A stretch of 64,000 nucleotides of DNA from Croceicoccus bisphenolivorans (GTDB taxonomy: Bacteria > Pseudomonadota > Alphaproteobacteria > Sphingomonadales > Sphingomonadaceae): positions 62,001 to 126,000 of the forward strand of contig NZ_LRSE01000009.1 of assembly GCF_001634625.1 (NCBI RefSeq). The letters are read 5' to 3'. A program made the translations under genes and the position numbers. Each line of letters opens with the position of its first letter. Position 1 is the stretch's first letter. The notes below the pieces were generated by a model. The model was not told the DNA's origin. It searched no databases and saw only the letters and a program-made list of their open reading frames with translations. Positions 9,920-18,334 of this stretch are shown piece after piece.

Positions 9920-11722
9920 ATGTTGATGTCCACCCACGAAGCCCGCCTCCATTCGTTGCGAGAGGAACTGAAGCGCCGCGAGCTGGACGGTTTCGTGATC
10001 CCGATCAGCGACGAACACATGAGCGAATATGTCGGCGAATATGCCCAGCGGCTGGCATGGCTGACCGGCTTTGGCGGTTCGGCGGGCACGGCGGTTGTGA
10101 CACAGGACAAGGCAGTGATGTTCGTCGACGGGCGCTACACGCTGCAAGTGCGCGATCAGGTGGACGGCAAGTTCTGGGATTACGAAAGCATTCCCGAAAC
10201 CAGCCCCGCGAAGTGGCTGGGCGAGAATGCAGGCGAAGGGGCGAAGATCGGTTTCGACCCGTGGGTCCATTCGCGCGGCTGGGCCAAGGCGGCGGCAAAG
10301 GAACTGGAAAAGCGCGGCGCCAGCCTTGTCGCGGTCGATACGAACCCTGTGGATTCCGTGTGGGAAGACCAGCCCGCCCCCAGCGCTGCCTTTGCCCGCC
10401 CGCATGACGAAAAGCTGGCCGGACGCTCCAGCGCGGACAAGCGCGCCGCGATCGCCGACTGGCTGACGAAGAACCGGTATGATGCCGCCGTGATCACCGC
10501 GCTCGATTCCATCGCGTGGCTGTTCAACATCCGGGGATCGGATGTGTCGCGCACGCCCGTTGCGCTGTCTTTCGCGATCGTCCACGCCGACGGCACGGCG
10601 GAGCTTTTCGTGGCGCCCGAAAAGGTCAGCCCCGCGCTTTCCGCGCATCTGGGCAATGCCGTGACGATCCGCGACCGCGATGCCTTTGAAACCGCGCTTG
10701 AAAAGATGGACGGGCAAGTCGTTACCGTCGATCCCGACCGTTCCGTCGCCGCGATCTTCCGCGCGCTGGAGGAAGCGGGCGCGACCATCAAGGAAGAACG
10801 CGATCCCGTCGTCCTGCCCAAGGCGATCAAGACGGAGGCCGAACAACAGGGCCACCGCGCCGCGCAGGCGCGCGACGGGGCGGCCATCGCCAAGTTCCTG
10901 CAATGGGTGCAACGCGAAGCGCCGACGGGCCGGGTCAGCGAGCTGGAAGCATCGGACCGGCTGGAAGCGTTCCGCGCCGAAAGCGACATGCTGACCGACC
11001 TGTCGTTCGACACGATTTCGGGCGCAGGGCCAAACGGGGCCGTCGTCCACTACCGCGTGAGCGAGGAGACCAACCGCACGCTGGAGCCGAACAGCGTCTA
11101 CCTTGTCGATTCGGGCGGGCAGTACGCCGACGGCACGACCGACATCACCCGCACCGTCTGGATCGGGCCCGATGCGGCCCCCGCCGTAGTGAAGGACCGC
11201 TTCACCCGCGTGCTGAAGGGGCACATCGCGCTGGCCATGGCCGTGTTCCCCAAGGGTACGGTCGGCAGCCAGCTCGACACGCTGGCCCGGCAATACCTGT
11301 GGCAGGCCGGCCTCGACTATGCGCACGGCACCGGCCACGGTGTCGGCTCCTACCTATCCGTCCACGAAGGGCCGCAGAACATCGGCAAGGGCGGCCGTCC
11401 GAACGAACAGGAACTGCTGCCCGGCATGATTCTTTCGAACGAGCCGGGCTATTACAAGACCGGCGAATACGGCATCCGGATCGAGAACCTCGTGCTGGTG
11501 GAACCGCGCACTGTCGATGGGGCGGAGCAGCAGGTCATGGGCTTCGAAACGCTGACTTTCGCGCCGATCGACCGCGCGCTGATCGATACCGCACTGCTGA
11601 CGCAGGCCGAGCGTGAATGGCTCGATACCTATCACGCAAAGGTGCTCGAAGTCGTCGGCCCCGGCCTTGCCGGCGACCAGCGCGGCTGGCTTGAGGCGCA
11701 GTGCGCGCCGCTTCCTGCCTGA
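9920..11722 (+). CDS. Xaa-Pro aminopeptidase, M24B
   Basis: A metallo-aminopeptidase that removes N-terminal residues preceding proline. From ATG 9920 it is 600 residues. It has two creatinase-like N-terminal domains (the first containing YVGEYAQRLAWLTGFGGSAG), the pita-bread catalytic domain, and a short C-terminal M24B extension. Metal ligands are visible in DSGGQYADGTTDITRT (two Asp), GTGHGVGSYLSVHE (His), SNEPGYY (Glu) and GIRIEN (Glu). The frame is open further upstream to 9719, but that part antisense-overlaps oligopeptidase B and is not protein-like. ATG 9920 and ATG 9926 are both reasonable starts. The pairing with a divergent oligopeptidase suggests roles in peptide turnover. Confidence 0.95.
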   Translation: MLMSTHEARLHSLREELKRRELDGFVIPISDEHMSEYVGEYAQRLAWLTGFGGSAGTAVVTQDKAVMFVDGRYTLQVRDQVDGKFWDYESIPETSPAKWLGENAGEGAKIGFDPWVHSRGWAKAAAKELEKRGASLVAVDTNPVDSVWEDQPAPSAAFARPHDEKLAGRSSADKRAAIADWLTKNRYDAAVITALDSIAWLFNIRGSDVSRTPVALSFAIVHADGTAELFVAPEKVSPALSAHLGNAVTIRDRDAFETALEKMDGQVVTVDPDRSVAAIFRALEEAGATIKEERDPVVLPKAIKTEAEQQGHRAAQARDGAAIAKFLQWVQREAPTGRVSELEASDRLEAFRAESDMLTDLSFDTISGAGPNGAVVHYRVSEETNRTLEPNSVYLVDSGGQYADGTTDITRTVWIGPDAAPAVVKDRFTRVLKGHIALAMAVFPKGTVGSQLDTLARQYLWQAGLDYAHGTGHGVGSYLSVHEGPQNIGKGGRPNEQELLPGMILSNEPGYYKTGEYGIRIENLVLVEPRTVDGAEQQVMGFETLTFAPIDRALIDTALLTQAEREWLDTYHAKVLEVVGPGLAGDQRGWLEAQCAPLPA

Positions 11723-11942
11723 CAGCCTTGAGGCAGGATGAACGATGGTGAACGGCTGATACACTTTACGACAAACTGGCGCTCACCCGGCATAAACCTG
11801 CGACATGGCGCGTGTAGAAAGGCTTCAAGAAGTCGCGAGGATGATGGATCAACGGGTTTCTCCCTGATGTCCCCTCCCCCAAGCCCGTCTCCGTCGTTTT
11901 CGCGGCTTCGCCCTTTCACCTAGTCGTTTCAGAGAGAGGACG

Positions 11943-12506
11943 ATGATGAAGAAGACCATGATAGCCGCAGGTGCCGCCGTTCTGGCGTTGGGCACCGTGG
12001 CATACGCCGCCCCGGGCATGATGAAAGCCGAAGGCCCCGTCACGCTGAAGGATGCCGAGGCAAAGTCGGCCGAAATGTTCGCCAAGATGGATGCGAACGG
12101 AGACGGAAAGCTGGATCAGGCCGACCGCGAGGCGCGCCATGCACAGCGTTTCGCCACGCTCGATACCGACGGCAACGGCTCGATCAGCCAGGACGAGTTC
12201 AACGCCATGCCCGAAAAGCGCGGAATGCGCGGCGATGGCATGCGCGGTGAAGGCGGCCCGGACGGCGAAGGCATGCGCGGCCATCACGGCAAGCGCGGCG
12301 GCGGCATGCGCATGATGGCCAAAATGGCCGACACCAACAACGACGGCGTCATCACTCGCGCCGAATTCGATGCCGGCGTAAAGGCCCACTTCGCGAAGAT
12401 GGACGCCAATGGCGACGGCACCGTTACGGCAGAAGAACGCAAGGCCGCTCATGAGCAGATGCGCGAACGCTTCAAGCAGGCGCGCGACGCTGCCACGGAC
12501 AACTGA
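11943..12506 (+). CDS. Exported EF-hand calcium-binding protein
   Basis: A 187-residue secreted or periplasmic protein. It has a signal peptide (MKKTMIAAGAAVLALGTVAYA) followed by four EF-hand loops: DANGDGKLDQAD, DTDGNGSISQDE, DTNNDGVITRAE and DANGDGTVTAEE. Each loop has the expected oxygen ligands, and the second and third end in the bidentate Glu. Between the second and third loops lies a Gly/Met/His-rich hinge of about 40 residues (repeats around GMRG) that could bind soft metals or act as a flexible linker. An OmpR-type two-component pair follows 74 bp downstream after a perfect hairpin, so regulation by or of that pair is possible but unproven. Confidence 0.88.
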   Translation: MMKKTMIAAGAAVLALGTVAYAAPGMMKAEGPVTLKDAEAKSAEMFAKMDANGDGKLDQADREARHAQRFATLDTDGNGSISQDEFNAMPEKRGMRGDGMRGEGGPDGEGMRGHHGKRGGGMRMMAKMADTNNDGVITRAEFDAGVKAHFAKMDANGDGTVTAEERKAAHEQMRERFKQARDAATDN

Positions 12507-12529
12507 TCGCATAAAGATCGGTCAGGCAT

Positions 12530-12558
12530 GGGGCGCGCCGGCTTTGTCGGCGCGCCCC
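12530..12558. other. Perfect GC-rich hairpin
   Basis: An inverted repeat with 11 bp arms (GGGGCGCGCCG / CGGCGCGCCCC) around a 7-nt loop. It lies between the EF-hand gene stop and the response-regulator start. No T-tract follows, so it is a poor intrinsic terminator. It may stabilise the upstream mRNA end or act as a partial terminator between the two genes. Confidence 0.6.
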
Positions 12559-12580
12559 GACGCGTTAAGGGCAACAGGCA

Positions 12581-13318
12581 ATGAACGAGACTCAGTTTCC
12601 GGACCGTATCCTGCTCGTCGATGACGAAGAGGCGCTGCGCGACCCGCTGGCATCCTATCTCGCCAAGCAGGGTTTTCACGTGAGGCAGGCCGAATCGGCG
12701 GCAGCGGCGCGCACGATGCTGCGCGACGAACCGGCCGATCTCGTCCTGCTCGACATCATGATGCCGGGTGAGGACGGGTTGTCGCTGTGCCGCCATCTGG
12801 TTGAAGCGCAGAAGACGCCAGTCATCCTGCTGACCGCGCGGGGAGAGGCGACCGACCGTATCGTCGGGCTGGAAATCGGCGCAGACGACTATGTCGTGAA
12901 ACCGTTCGAACCGCGCGAGCTTGTTGCCCGCATCCGTTCCGTCCTGCGCCGCGCCAGCCGCGCCGAAGCCGCGCCGACTATGGAGCAGGACTACATGTTC
13001 GAAAACTGGCGGCTCGATCCGCTGAAGCGCCGGCTGACCGATCCGGAAGGGGCGCTCGTGGCGATTTCCTCCGCCGAATTCCGCCTGCTGCGCGCGTTTC
13101 TCGACCATCCGCGACAGGTTCTGGACCGCGATCGCCTGCTCGACATGGTGCAGGGGCGGGAAGCACATCTTTTCGACCGCAGCGTCGACAATGCGATCAG
13201 CCGCCTGCGACGCAAGGTGGAATCGGATCGCACAGATCCGCAACTGATCCTGACCGTGCGCGGCGGCGGCTACATGCTGGCGGCCGACGTTTCGCGGGTC
13301 GATCCGGTCTCTGCATGA
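12581..13318 (+). CDS. OmpR/PhoB-family response regulator
   Basis: A 245-residue DNA-binding response regulator. The receiver (residues about 8-123) has the acidic pair D14-D15, phosphoacceptor D58 (LVLLDIMMPG) and K107 (VVKPFE). A winged-helix Trans_reg_C domain fills the C-terminal half, with the recognition region around SVDNAISRLRRKVE and the typical end LILTVRGGGYML. The stop overlaps the start of the histidine kinase by 4 bp (ATGA), so the pair is one translational unit. Target genes cannot be read from the sequence; the EF-hand gene just upstream is a candidate. Its general resemblance to OmpR/RstA types does not support a specific name. Confidence 0.93.
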   Translation: MNETQFPDRILLVDDEEALRDPLASYLAKQGFHVRQAESAAAARTMLRDEPADLVLLDIMMPGEDGLSLCRHLVEAQKTPVILLTARGEATDRIVGLEIGADDYVVKPFEPRELVARIRSVLRRASRAEAAPTMEQDYMFENWRLDPLKRRLTDPEGALVAISSAEFRLLRAFLDHPRQVLDRDRLLDMVQGREAHLFDRSVDNAISRLRRKVESDRTDPQLILTVRGGGYMLAADVSRVDPVSA

Positions 13319-14694
13319 AGCGTTTTCTGCCCAAATCCCTTCAGGGCCAGATGCTGCTGGCCGTGGCGCTGGCGCTGCTGGTCGCGCAAGGAATCGGTGC
13401 AAGCGTCGCCTACCGCGCGCAGCTTGAGCGAGAGGATAACGGCATCATCCACTCGCTCGCCTTTCGCATGATCGGTGGGCGTATCCTGCGCGATGACGAC
13501 GGCCGCGAAATGCGCCCGCCGCCCGGCCGCCCGCCGCGTATGGGCCGTCTGCTGCGCATGGCCGAAACGCCGCTGCGCGAAAGTGACCACCGCAACCACG
13601 CATTCGAAGACAAGCTTGGCCGCATCCTTGCCGCGCAGGGGTTCGTCGCTACGGAAATCCAGGTTTTCGAACGCGATACCAGCGACACTGTCCTCGGGCG
13701 CTTCATCGAACGCCGCCGCGCATTGCGCGGTGACGGTCGGGGCGACCCGAAATCCATCGTCGTCGCCGCCGTGCGCGGACAGGACAGTAACGAATGGTTG
13801 GTCGCAAGGACTCTGCGCGACCAGCGCGAACCGCGTTTCCTGCGCAATCTCATCCTTCAGACGCTGCTGATCTACGTCGTGCTGATCGGCGTGATCGCGC
13901 TGATCCTGCGCCAGATCACCAAGCCGCTCGCCGCGCTGACCCGGCGGGTGGAGGATTTTGCCGCCAACCCCACGCTCGGCCCGGATGGCCGCGTCGAACC
14001 GCAGGGTCCGCTCGATACGCGCAGCCTGATCGCCGCGCACAATGCGATGGAAGCGCGGATCGGCACGCTGCTGGATGAAAAGGACGTGATGCTGGGCGCG
14101 ATCGGGCACGACCTGAAGACACCGCTCGCCGCGCTTCGCGTGCGCATCGAATCCGTCGACGACGATGACGAACGGGCCAAGATGGCGGGCACGATCGAGG
14201 ACATTACCCGCACGCTCGACGACATCCTCTCGCTCGCCCGCGTGGGTCGCCCCTCCGATCCGCAGGAGCCGACCGAGATCTCCGCCCTCACCGCATCCGT
14301 GGTGGAGGAGTTCGAGGATATGGGAGAGGCGGTCGAACTGGGCGATACGACGCGCATCGTTCTGTCCGTGCGCGCGACATGGCTGCGCCGCGCTATTCGC
14401 AACCTGGCTTCCAACGCCCTGCGCTATGCAGGCGGTGCCTGCGTGACGGTAGAGAAACGCGGCAAGCTGGCCGTCATCAGCGTAACCGACAACGGCCCCG
14501 GCATACCCGAGGACGAGCTGGACCGCATGATGGAACCGTTCGAACGCGGCGACCCCAGCCGCAACCGCGGCACCGGCGGTGCAGGCATCGGCCTCGCGCT
14601 GGCCCGCGCCATCGCCGAACAGCACGGCGGCTCGCTGGTACTGGAAAACCGCGCCGAAGGCGGGTTGCGGGCAGAGATTAGGTTGCCGCTCTAA
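13315..14694 (+). CDS. Sensor histidine kinase partner of the OmpR-type regulator
   Basis: A 459-residue inner-membrane kinase. The first membrane helix is at about residues 13-33. A periplasmic sensor region of about 150 residues is rich in Arg/Pro/Met (RPPPGRPPRMGRLLRM). The second helix is at about 182-201, followed by a HAMP-like linker, the H-box GHDLKTPLAALRVRIE with His265, and an HATPase domain (NLASNALRY, DNGPGIP, GGAGIGLALARAI). It is translationally coupled to the regulator gene. Architecture resembles the EnvZ/RstB group. The stimulus is unknown. Its 3' end faces the permuted tRNA-like locus transcribed from the opposite strand. Confidence 0.92.
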   Translation: MKRFLPKSLQGQMLLAVALALLVAQGIGASVAYRAQLEREDNGIIHSLAFRMIGGRILRDDDGREMRPPPGRPPRMGRLLRMAETPLRESDHRNHAFEDKLGRILAAQGFVATEIQVFERDTSDTVLGRFIERRRALRGDGRGDPKSIVVAAVRGQDSNEWLVARTLRDQREPRFLRNLILQTLLIYVVLIGVIALILRQITKPLAALTRRVEDFAANPTLGPDGRVEPQGPLDTRSLIAAHNAMEARIGTLLDEKDVMLGAIGHDLKTPLAALRVRIESVDDDDERAKMAGTIEDITRTLDDILSLARVGRPSDPQEPTEISALTASVVEEFEDMGEAVELGDTTRIVLSVRATWLRRAIRNLASNALRYAGGACVTVEKRGKLAVISVTDNGPGIPEDELDRMMEPFERGDPSRNRGTGGAGIGLALARAIAEQHGGSLVLENRAEGGLRAEIRLPL

Positions 14695-14713
14695 CCCAAC
14701 CCACACACTGACG

Positions 14714-14748
14714 AAAAAAGGGTTGCTCAACCAGATTGGGAGCAACCC
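14714..14748 (-). terminator. Rho-independent terminator of the permuted tRNA transcript
   Basis: On the minus strand a 9 bp stem (GGGTTGCTC / GAGCAACCC) with an 11-nt loop is followed by six T residues. It starts 4 nt after the tRNA 5' half ends and therefore terminates a minus-strand transcript. On the plus strand there is no T-tract after the stem, so it is weaker for the kinase gene. Confidence 0.85.
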
Positions 14749-14752
14749 TCTA

Positions 14753-14835
14753 ATAAGTCACGCGTCTTACCAGTTAGACGAAGGGGCGTTAAATGGTCAC
14801 CCCTGCGGGCCTCGAACCCGCTTCTCATGATTAAC
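14753..14835 (-). tRNA. Circularly permuted tRNA-like gene (3' half precedes 5' half)
   Basis: Reading the minus strand, the 3' half comes first. It has an anticodon-loop end GTTAA (14835-14831), anticodon-stem 3' strand TCATG (14830-14826), variable loop AGAA, T-arm GCGGG-TTCGAGG-CCCGC (14821-14805), acceptor 3' strand AGGGGTG (14804-14798), discriminator A and encoded CCA (14796-14794). After a 5-nt linker TTTAA comes the 5' half. This has acceptor 5' strand CGCCCCT (14788-14782), TC, D-arm GTCT-AACTGGTA-AGAC with A14, GG18-19 and A21 in place, G26, anticodon-stem 5' strand CGTGA (14762-14758) and loop start CTTAT. The acceptor pairs 7/7 (one G-U), the D-stem 4/4, the anticodon stem 5/5 (one G-U) and the T-stem 5/5. 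No in-order partner halves exist upstream or downstream. The anticodon depends on where the halves join: UAU (Ile), GUU (Asn) or UUU (Lys). Maturation in a bacterium is unexplained; a degenerate relic cannot be excluded. Confidence 0.75.
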
Positions 14836-14847
14836 CTGTACGCATGA

Positions 14848-14876
14848 ATATACTGACTTCGCCGCTAAGTCTATAT
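14848..14876 (-). other. Leader hairpin and putative -10 box before the permuted tRNA
   Basis: On the minus strand ATATAGACTT pairs with AAGTC-AG-TATAT (10 bp with a 2-nt bulge) around the loop AGCGGCG. It begins just after the herA stop codon, which itself lies in TAAAAT (14880-14875), a hexamer one base from the -10 consensus. A transcript starting shortly after this hexamer would begin with the GACTT/AAGTC stem. No good -35 element is seen. Confidence 0.45.
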
Positions 14877-14877
14877 T

Positions 14878-16422
14878 TTAACGCATCAAACCACCCACGA
14901 TATTCCGCACGAACGCATTCAATCCGGTCCGCAGCGGGTCGGCGCTCGATTTCTTGCCCAGCGCTGCCGCAACGCCGATCGATACGGCAGAGCCAGCCGC
15001 GGCCTTGATCGCGCTCTTGCCCGCCTTGCCGATTTCGATGCCCCACAGGCTGGTCGACTTGCGTTCGCGTTTGCCGACTTCCTCGCGGCCCTTTTCGGCC
15101 ACTTCGGCGGCAGTCGCGGCGGCGTCGGCGGCTTTTTGCGCCAGCACCTCCTCCGCGCTCTCGCGGTCGACGGCCTGATCGTACTTGCCCTCGATCGGAC
15201 TGACCGAGCGGATGATCGCGCGCTCCTTTGCATTGACCGGACCAAGGCGCGAGCGCGGCGGCTTGATCAGGGTGCGCTGGACGATCGACGGCGCGCCGTC
15301 CTCCATCAGCGTGGAGACCAGCGCTTCACCCGTTTTCAGCTGGGTAATCGCTTCCGCCACGTCGAGATCGGGGTTGATACGGAAAGTATCCGCCGCCGCC
15401 TTGATCGCTTTCTGGTCGCGCGGAGTGAAGGCGCGCAGCGCGTGCTGGACGCGGTTGCCGAGCTGGCCCGCCACTTCCTCGGGAATGTCGATCGGATTCT
15501 GCGTCACGAAGAACACGCCCACGCCCTTGGATCGGATCAGGCGCACGACCTGCTCGATCTTTTCCTCCAATGCCTTGGGCGCATCGTCGAACAACAGGTG
15601 CGCCTCGTCGAAGAAGAAGACCAGCTTCGGCTTTTCGGGGTCACCCACTTCGGGCAGCGTTTCGAACAGTTCGGATAGCAGCCAGAGCAGGAACGTCGCG
15701 TAGAGCTTGGGGCTGCGCATCAGCTTGTCGGCGGCGAGCACGTTGATGAAGCCGCGCCCGTTCTCGTCACACTTGATGAAGTCGTCGATCTCCAGCGCAG
15801 GTTCGCCGAAGAACCGGTCGGCGCCCTGCGAGCGCAGCGACAACAGCGAACGCTGGATCGCGCCGACGCTGGCCTTCGTCACGTTGCCGTACGTGGTGGA
15901 CAGCTCCTTCGCGTTTTCCGCCGTATGGGCCAGCATCGCCTGAAGATCGTCGAGGTCGAGCAGCAACAGTTCCTGCGCGTCGGCATAGTGGAACGCGATG
16001 TTCAGCACGCCTTCCTGCGTCTCGTTCAGATCCATCAGGCGTGACAGCAGCAGCGGCCCCATTTCGGAAACCGTCGTGCGGATCGGGTGGCCCTGTTCGC
16101 CGTAAAGGTCCCAGAAAACCGCCGGATTATCGGAATAGGCATAGTCGTCCATGCCCAGTTCCTTCGCCCGGCCTTCCAGCTTGTCCGCGTGCTTGAAGGT
16201 CGGCGAACCGGGCATCGAGATACCCGACAGGTCGCCCTTCACGTCGGCCACGAAGACCGGCACGCCGTTCGCCGAAAAACTCTCAGCCAGACCCTGCAGC
16301 GTCACCGTCTTGCCCGTGCCGGTCGCGCCCGCGATCAGCCCGTGCCGGTTCGCGCGCGACAGTTCGAGGTACTGGCGCTCTCCATTCGCGGCGAGCCCGA
16401 TAAAAATCGCGTTATCCGTCAT
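14878..16422 (-). CDS. HerA-like ATPase, DUF853 family
   Basis: A 514-residue cytosolic P-loop ATPase of the bacterial HerA/DUF853 group. The N-terminal [21 protein letters not shown] is followed by Walker A GATGTGKT, the DVKGDLSG segment, Walker [13 protein letters not shown], and a sensor region [21 protein letters not shown]. The C-terminal ~100 residues are Ala/Lys-rich and end in a Gly/Ala-rich hydrophobic stretch ([21 protein letters not shown]). Relatives are poorly characterised; archaeal HerA pumps DNA with NurA, but no NurA-like nuclease is adjacent. Its stop codon overlaps the promoter-like element of the permuted tRNA locus, so read-through transcription into that locus is possible. 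Confidence 0.88.
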   Translation of the reverse strand: MTDNAIFIGLAANGERQYLELSRANRHGLIAGATGTGKTVTLQGLAESFSANGVPVFVADVKGDLSGISMPGSPTFKHADKLEGRAKELGMDDYAYSDNPAVFWDLYGEQGHPIRTTVSEMGPLLLSRLMDLNETQEGVLNIAFHYADAQELLLLDLDDLQAMLAHTAENAKELSTTYGNVTKASVGAIQRSLLSLRSQGADRFFGEPALEIDDFIKCDENGRGFINVLAADKLMRSPKLYATFLLWLLSELFETLPEVGDPEKPKLVFFFDEAHLLFDDAPKALEEKIEQVVRLIRSKGVGVFFVTQNPIDIPEEVAGQLGNRVQHALRAFTPRDQKAIKAAADTFRINPDLDVAEAITQLKTGEALVSTLMEDGAPSIVQRTLIKPPRSRLGPVNAKERAIIRSVSPIEGKYDQAVDRESAEEVLAQKAADAAATAAEVAEKGREEVGKRERKSTSLWGIEIGKAGKSAIKAAAGSAVSIGVAAALGKKSSADPLRTGLNAFVRNIVGGLMR

Positions 16423-16537
16423 GCCCTGCGCCCATTCCTTTTGAAGACCCCGTGATTGCGGCGATCTGGCCCCGCCTGTGGGGCGCGGTCAAGTACGGCT
16501 TGCCGCACCCCACAACGAACGCCATCTAGGCGCGGCA

Positions 16538-18322
16538 ATGCGCAAGCCCTTCATCCTGCTGGACGATGCCCGGAAAACGTCCGGCACGGCCCCCGCCCGC
16601 CTTTACCGCGATCCCGTCGCGACGTTCCGTGCGGACAGCGCCGATGAAGTCGCACCCGCGCTGGCCAAGGCGGAGGAAGCGCGGGCCAAGGGGCTGCATC
16701 TGGCGGGCTATCTCGCCTACGAAGCGGGACTGGCGCTGGAGAACCGCCTCGCCCCGCGCCTTGATGGCAAGGATACCGGCCCGCTCGTCTGGCTCTGTGC
16801 GTTCAAGGACTACGAGACGATCCCCGCCGCCGAAATCGCGGACTGGATCGCGGCGCAAGTCCACGACGAACAGGGCCCGCCCCATCTCTCGCCCGCGCGC
16901 CCGGTGATCGAGCGCGAGGAATACGACGCCGCCTTCGAGCATGTGCAGGAGGCTATCCGCGCGGGCGACATCTATCAGGCGAACCTGACCTTCCCGCTCC
17001 ACGCCGCATGGGCGGGCGATCCGCTGGCGATCTATGCGAAGCTGCGCACCCGCGCGGCAGCCGGATACGGAGCTTTCGTGTTCGACGGGGAACGGCACCA
17101 CCTCAGCCTCTCTCCCGAACTGTTCTTCGCGCTGAAGGACGGAGCCGCGATGCTGAAGCCCATGAAGGGCACGCGCCCGCGCGGCACGGAGCCGGAAGCG
17201 GACGCGGCGATGGTTGCGCAGCTTGGCGCGAGCGAGAAGGACCGCGCCGAAAACCTGATGATCACGGACCTGATGCGCAACGATGTCTCGCGCCTCGCCG
17301 TGCCGGGATCGGTGCGGGTTCACGATGCCTTTGCCGTCGAAACCTACCCCACGCTCCACCAGATGACCTCCACCGTGCGGGCAAGGCTGCGCGATGGCGA
17401 AGGCGCGGTGGACCTGCTGCGCGCCATCTTTCCCTGCGGGTCGATCATCGGCGCGCCCAAGATCCGCGCGATGGAGATCATCGACGAGATCGAACAGGCC
17501 CCGCGAAAGTTATACTGCGGCACTGTCGGGCGGGTTGACGCGGGCGGCGATGCCGCTTTCAATGTCGCCATCCGCACCCTTTCGCTGGAAGGGCGCGGCA
17601 TTGGGCAGGCCCGCATGGGCGTCGGTTCGGGCATCGTCGCGGACTCGCGGCTGGACGATGAATGGGCCGAATGCCTGGTAAAGGGAGAATTCGTGGCAGC
17701 CGCCAGCCGTGACGTGCACCTGATCGAGACGATGGCCTTCGATCCGAAGATCGGGGTGCCGTTGATCGAGTTTCACCTTCGGCGATTGAAGGACAGCGCG
17801 CTGGCGCTGGGCTTCGATCTCGACCGTCATGCGCTGCGCAACCACATCCAAGCCTTTTGCTTCCTCAATACCGAGCCGAAGAAGCTGCGCGTGCTTGTCG
17901 CGCAGAACGGCACGTGGGACATCGACGGCAGCGACATGCCCGATGCGATGGACGCGCCGGTTCCCGTGGCGCTCACCCCGCTTCCCGTGCCGCAGGGCGA
18001 CTGGCGGCTGCGCCACAAGACGACCGACCGCGCTTTCTACGACGATGCCCGCAAGGCCGCCGAAGCGGATGGCGCACGCGAAGTCATTTTCGTGCGCGAG
18101 GACGGGTTGCTGACCGAGGGCAGCTTCACCAACATCTTCGTTGAACGCGGCGGCAAATACCTGACGCCGCCGCTGTCGGCAGGGCTGCTGCCGGGCGTAC
18201 TGCGCGCCTCCCTGATCGAGGATGGACAGGCGCAAGAGGCGGAACTGACCGCCGATGATCTTGCGGAAGGCTTCTTTATCGGCAATGCGCTGCGCGGGCT
18301 GATGCCGGCCCGGCTTATCTAA
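16538..18322 (+). CDS. pabBC: Aminodeoxychorismate synthase component I fused to 4-amino-4-deoxychorismate lyase
   Basis: A bifunctional folate-pathway enzyme of 594 residues. Residues about 1-370 are the chorismate-binding PabB unit (PKIRAMEIIDEIE, GVGSGIVADSRLDDEW). Residues about 385-594 are a class IV aminotransferase-fold PabC lyase, with the PLP lysine at about K494 (RHKTTDRAF) and the cofactor loop LTEGSFTNIFVE. Together they convert chorismate to p-aminobenzoate, provided a PabA glutaminase, absent here, is supplied elsewhere. ATG 16538 is preferred because the PabB-like sequence begins there; the frame extends 60 bp further. It lies 12 bp before the aminotransferase gene. Anthranilate synthase is less likely given the fusion to a lyase. 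Confidence 0.93.
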   Translation: MRKPFILLDDARKTSGTAPARLYRDPVATFRADSADEVAPALAKAEEARAKGLHLAGYLAYEAGLALENRLAPRLDGKDTGPLVWLCAFKDYETIPAAEIADWIAAQVHDEQGPPHLSPARPVIEREEYDAAFEHVQEAIRAGDIYQANLTFPLHAAWAGDPLAIYAKLRTRAAAGYGAFVFDGERHHLSLSPELFFALKDGAAMLKPMKGTRPRGTEPEADAAMVAQLGASEKDRAENLMITDLMRNDVSRLAVPGSVRVHDAFAVETYPTLHQMTSTVRARLRDGEGAVDLLRAIFPCGSIIGAPKIRAMEIIDEIEQAPRKLYCGTVGRVDAGGDAAFNVAIRTLSLEGRGIGQARMGVGSGIVADSRLDDEWAECLVKGEFVAAASRDVHLIETMAFDPKIGVPLIEFHLRRLKDSALALGFDLDRHALRNHIQAFCFLNTEPKKLRVLVAQNGTWDIDGSDMPDAMDAPVPVALTPLPVPQGDWRLRHKTTDRAFYDDARKAAEADGAREVIFVREDGLLTEGSFTNIFVERGGKYLTPPLSAGLLPGVLRASLIEDGQAQEAELTADDLAEGFFIGNALRGLMPARLI

Positions 18323-18334
18323 CGGGCTGTTGCC

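Noticed and set aside
14753-14835. Two truncated ordinary tRNA genes in tandem
   Set aside because: Two remnants broken independently would not be expected to pair perfectly with each other in both the acceptor and anticodon stems, and both breaks would have to fall in the anticodon loop. It remains a weak alternative for a degenerated locus.
14750-14880. A permuted tmRNA (ssrA) gene
   Set aside because: The order (3' half, CCA, spacer, 5' half) is like alphaproteobacterial tmRNA. However, the 5' half has a full tRNA D-stem, the acceptor does not start GGGG with the Ala G3-U70 pattern, and only about 35 nt separate the anticodon stem from the terminator, with no tag reading frame.
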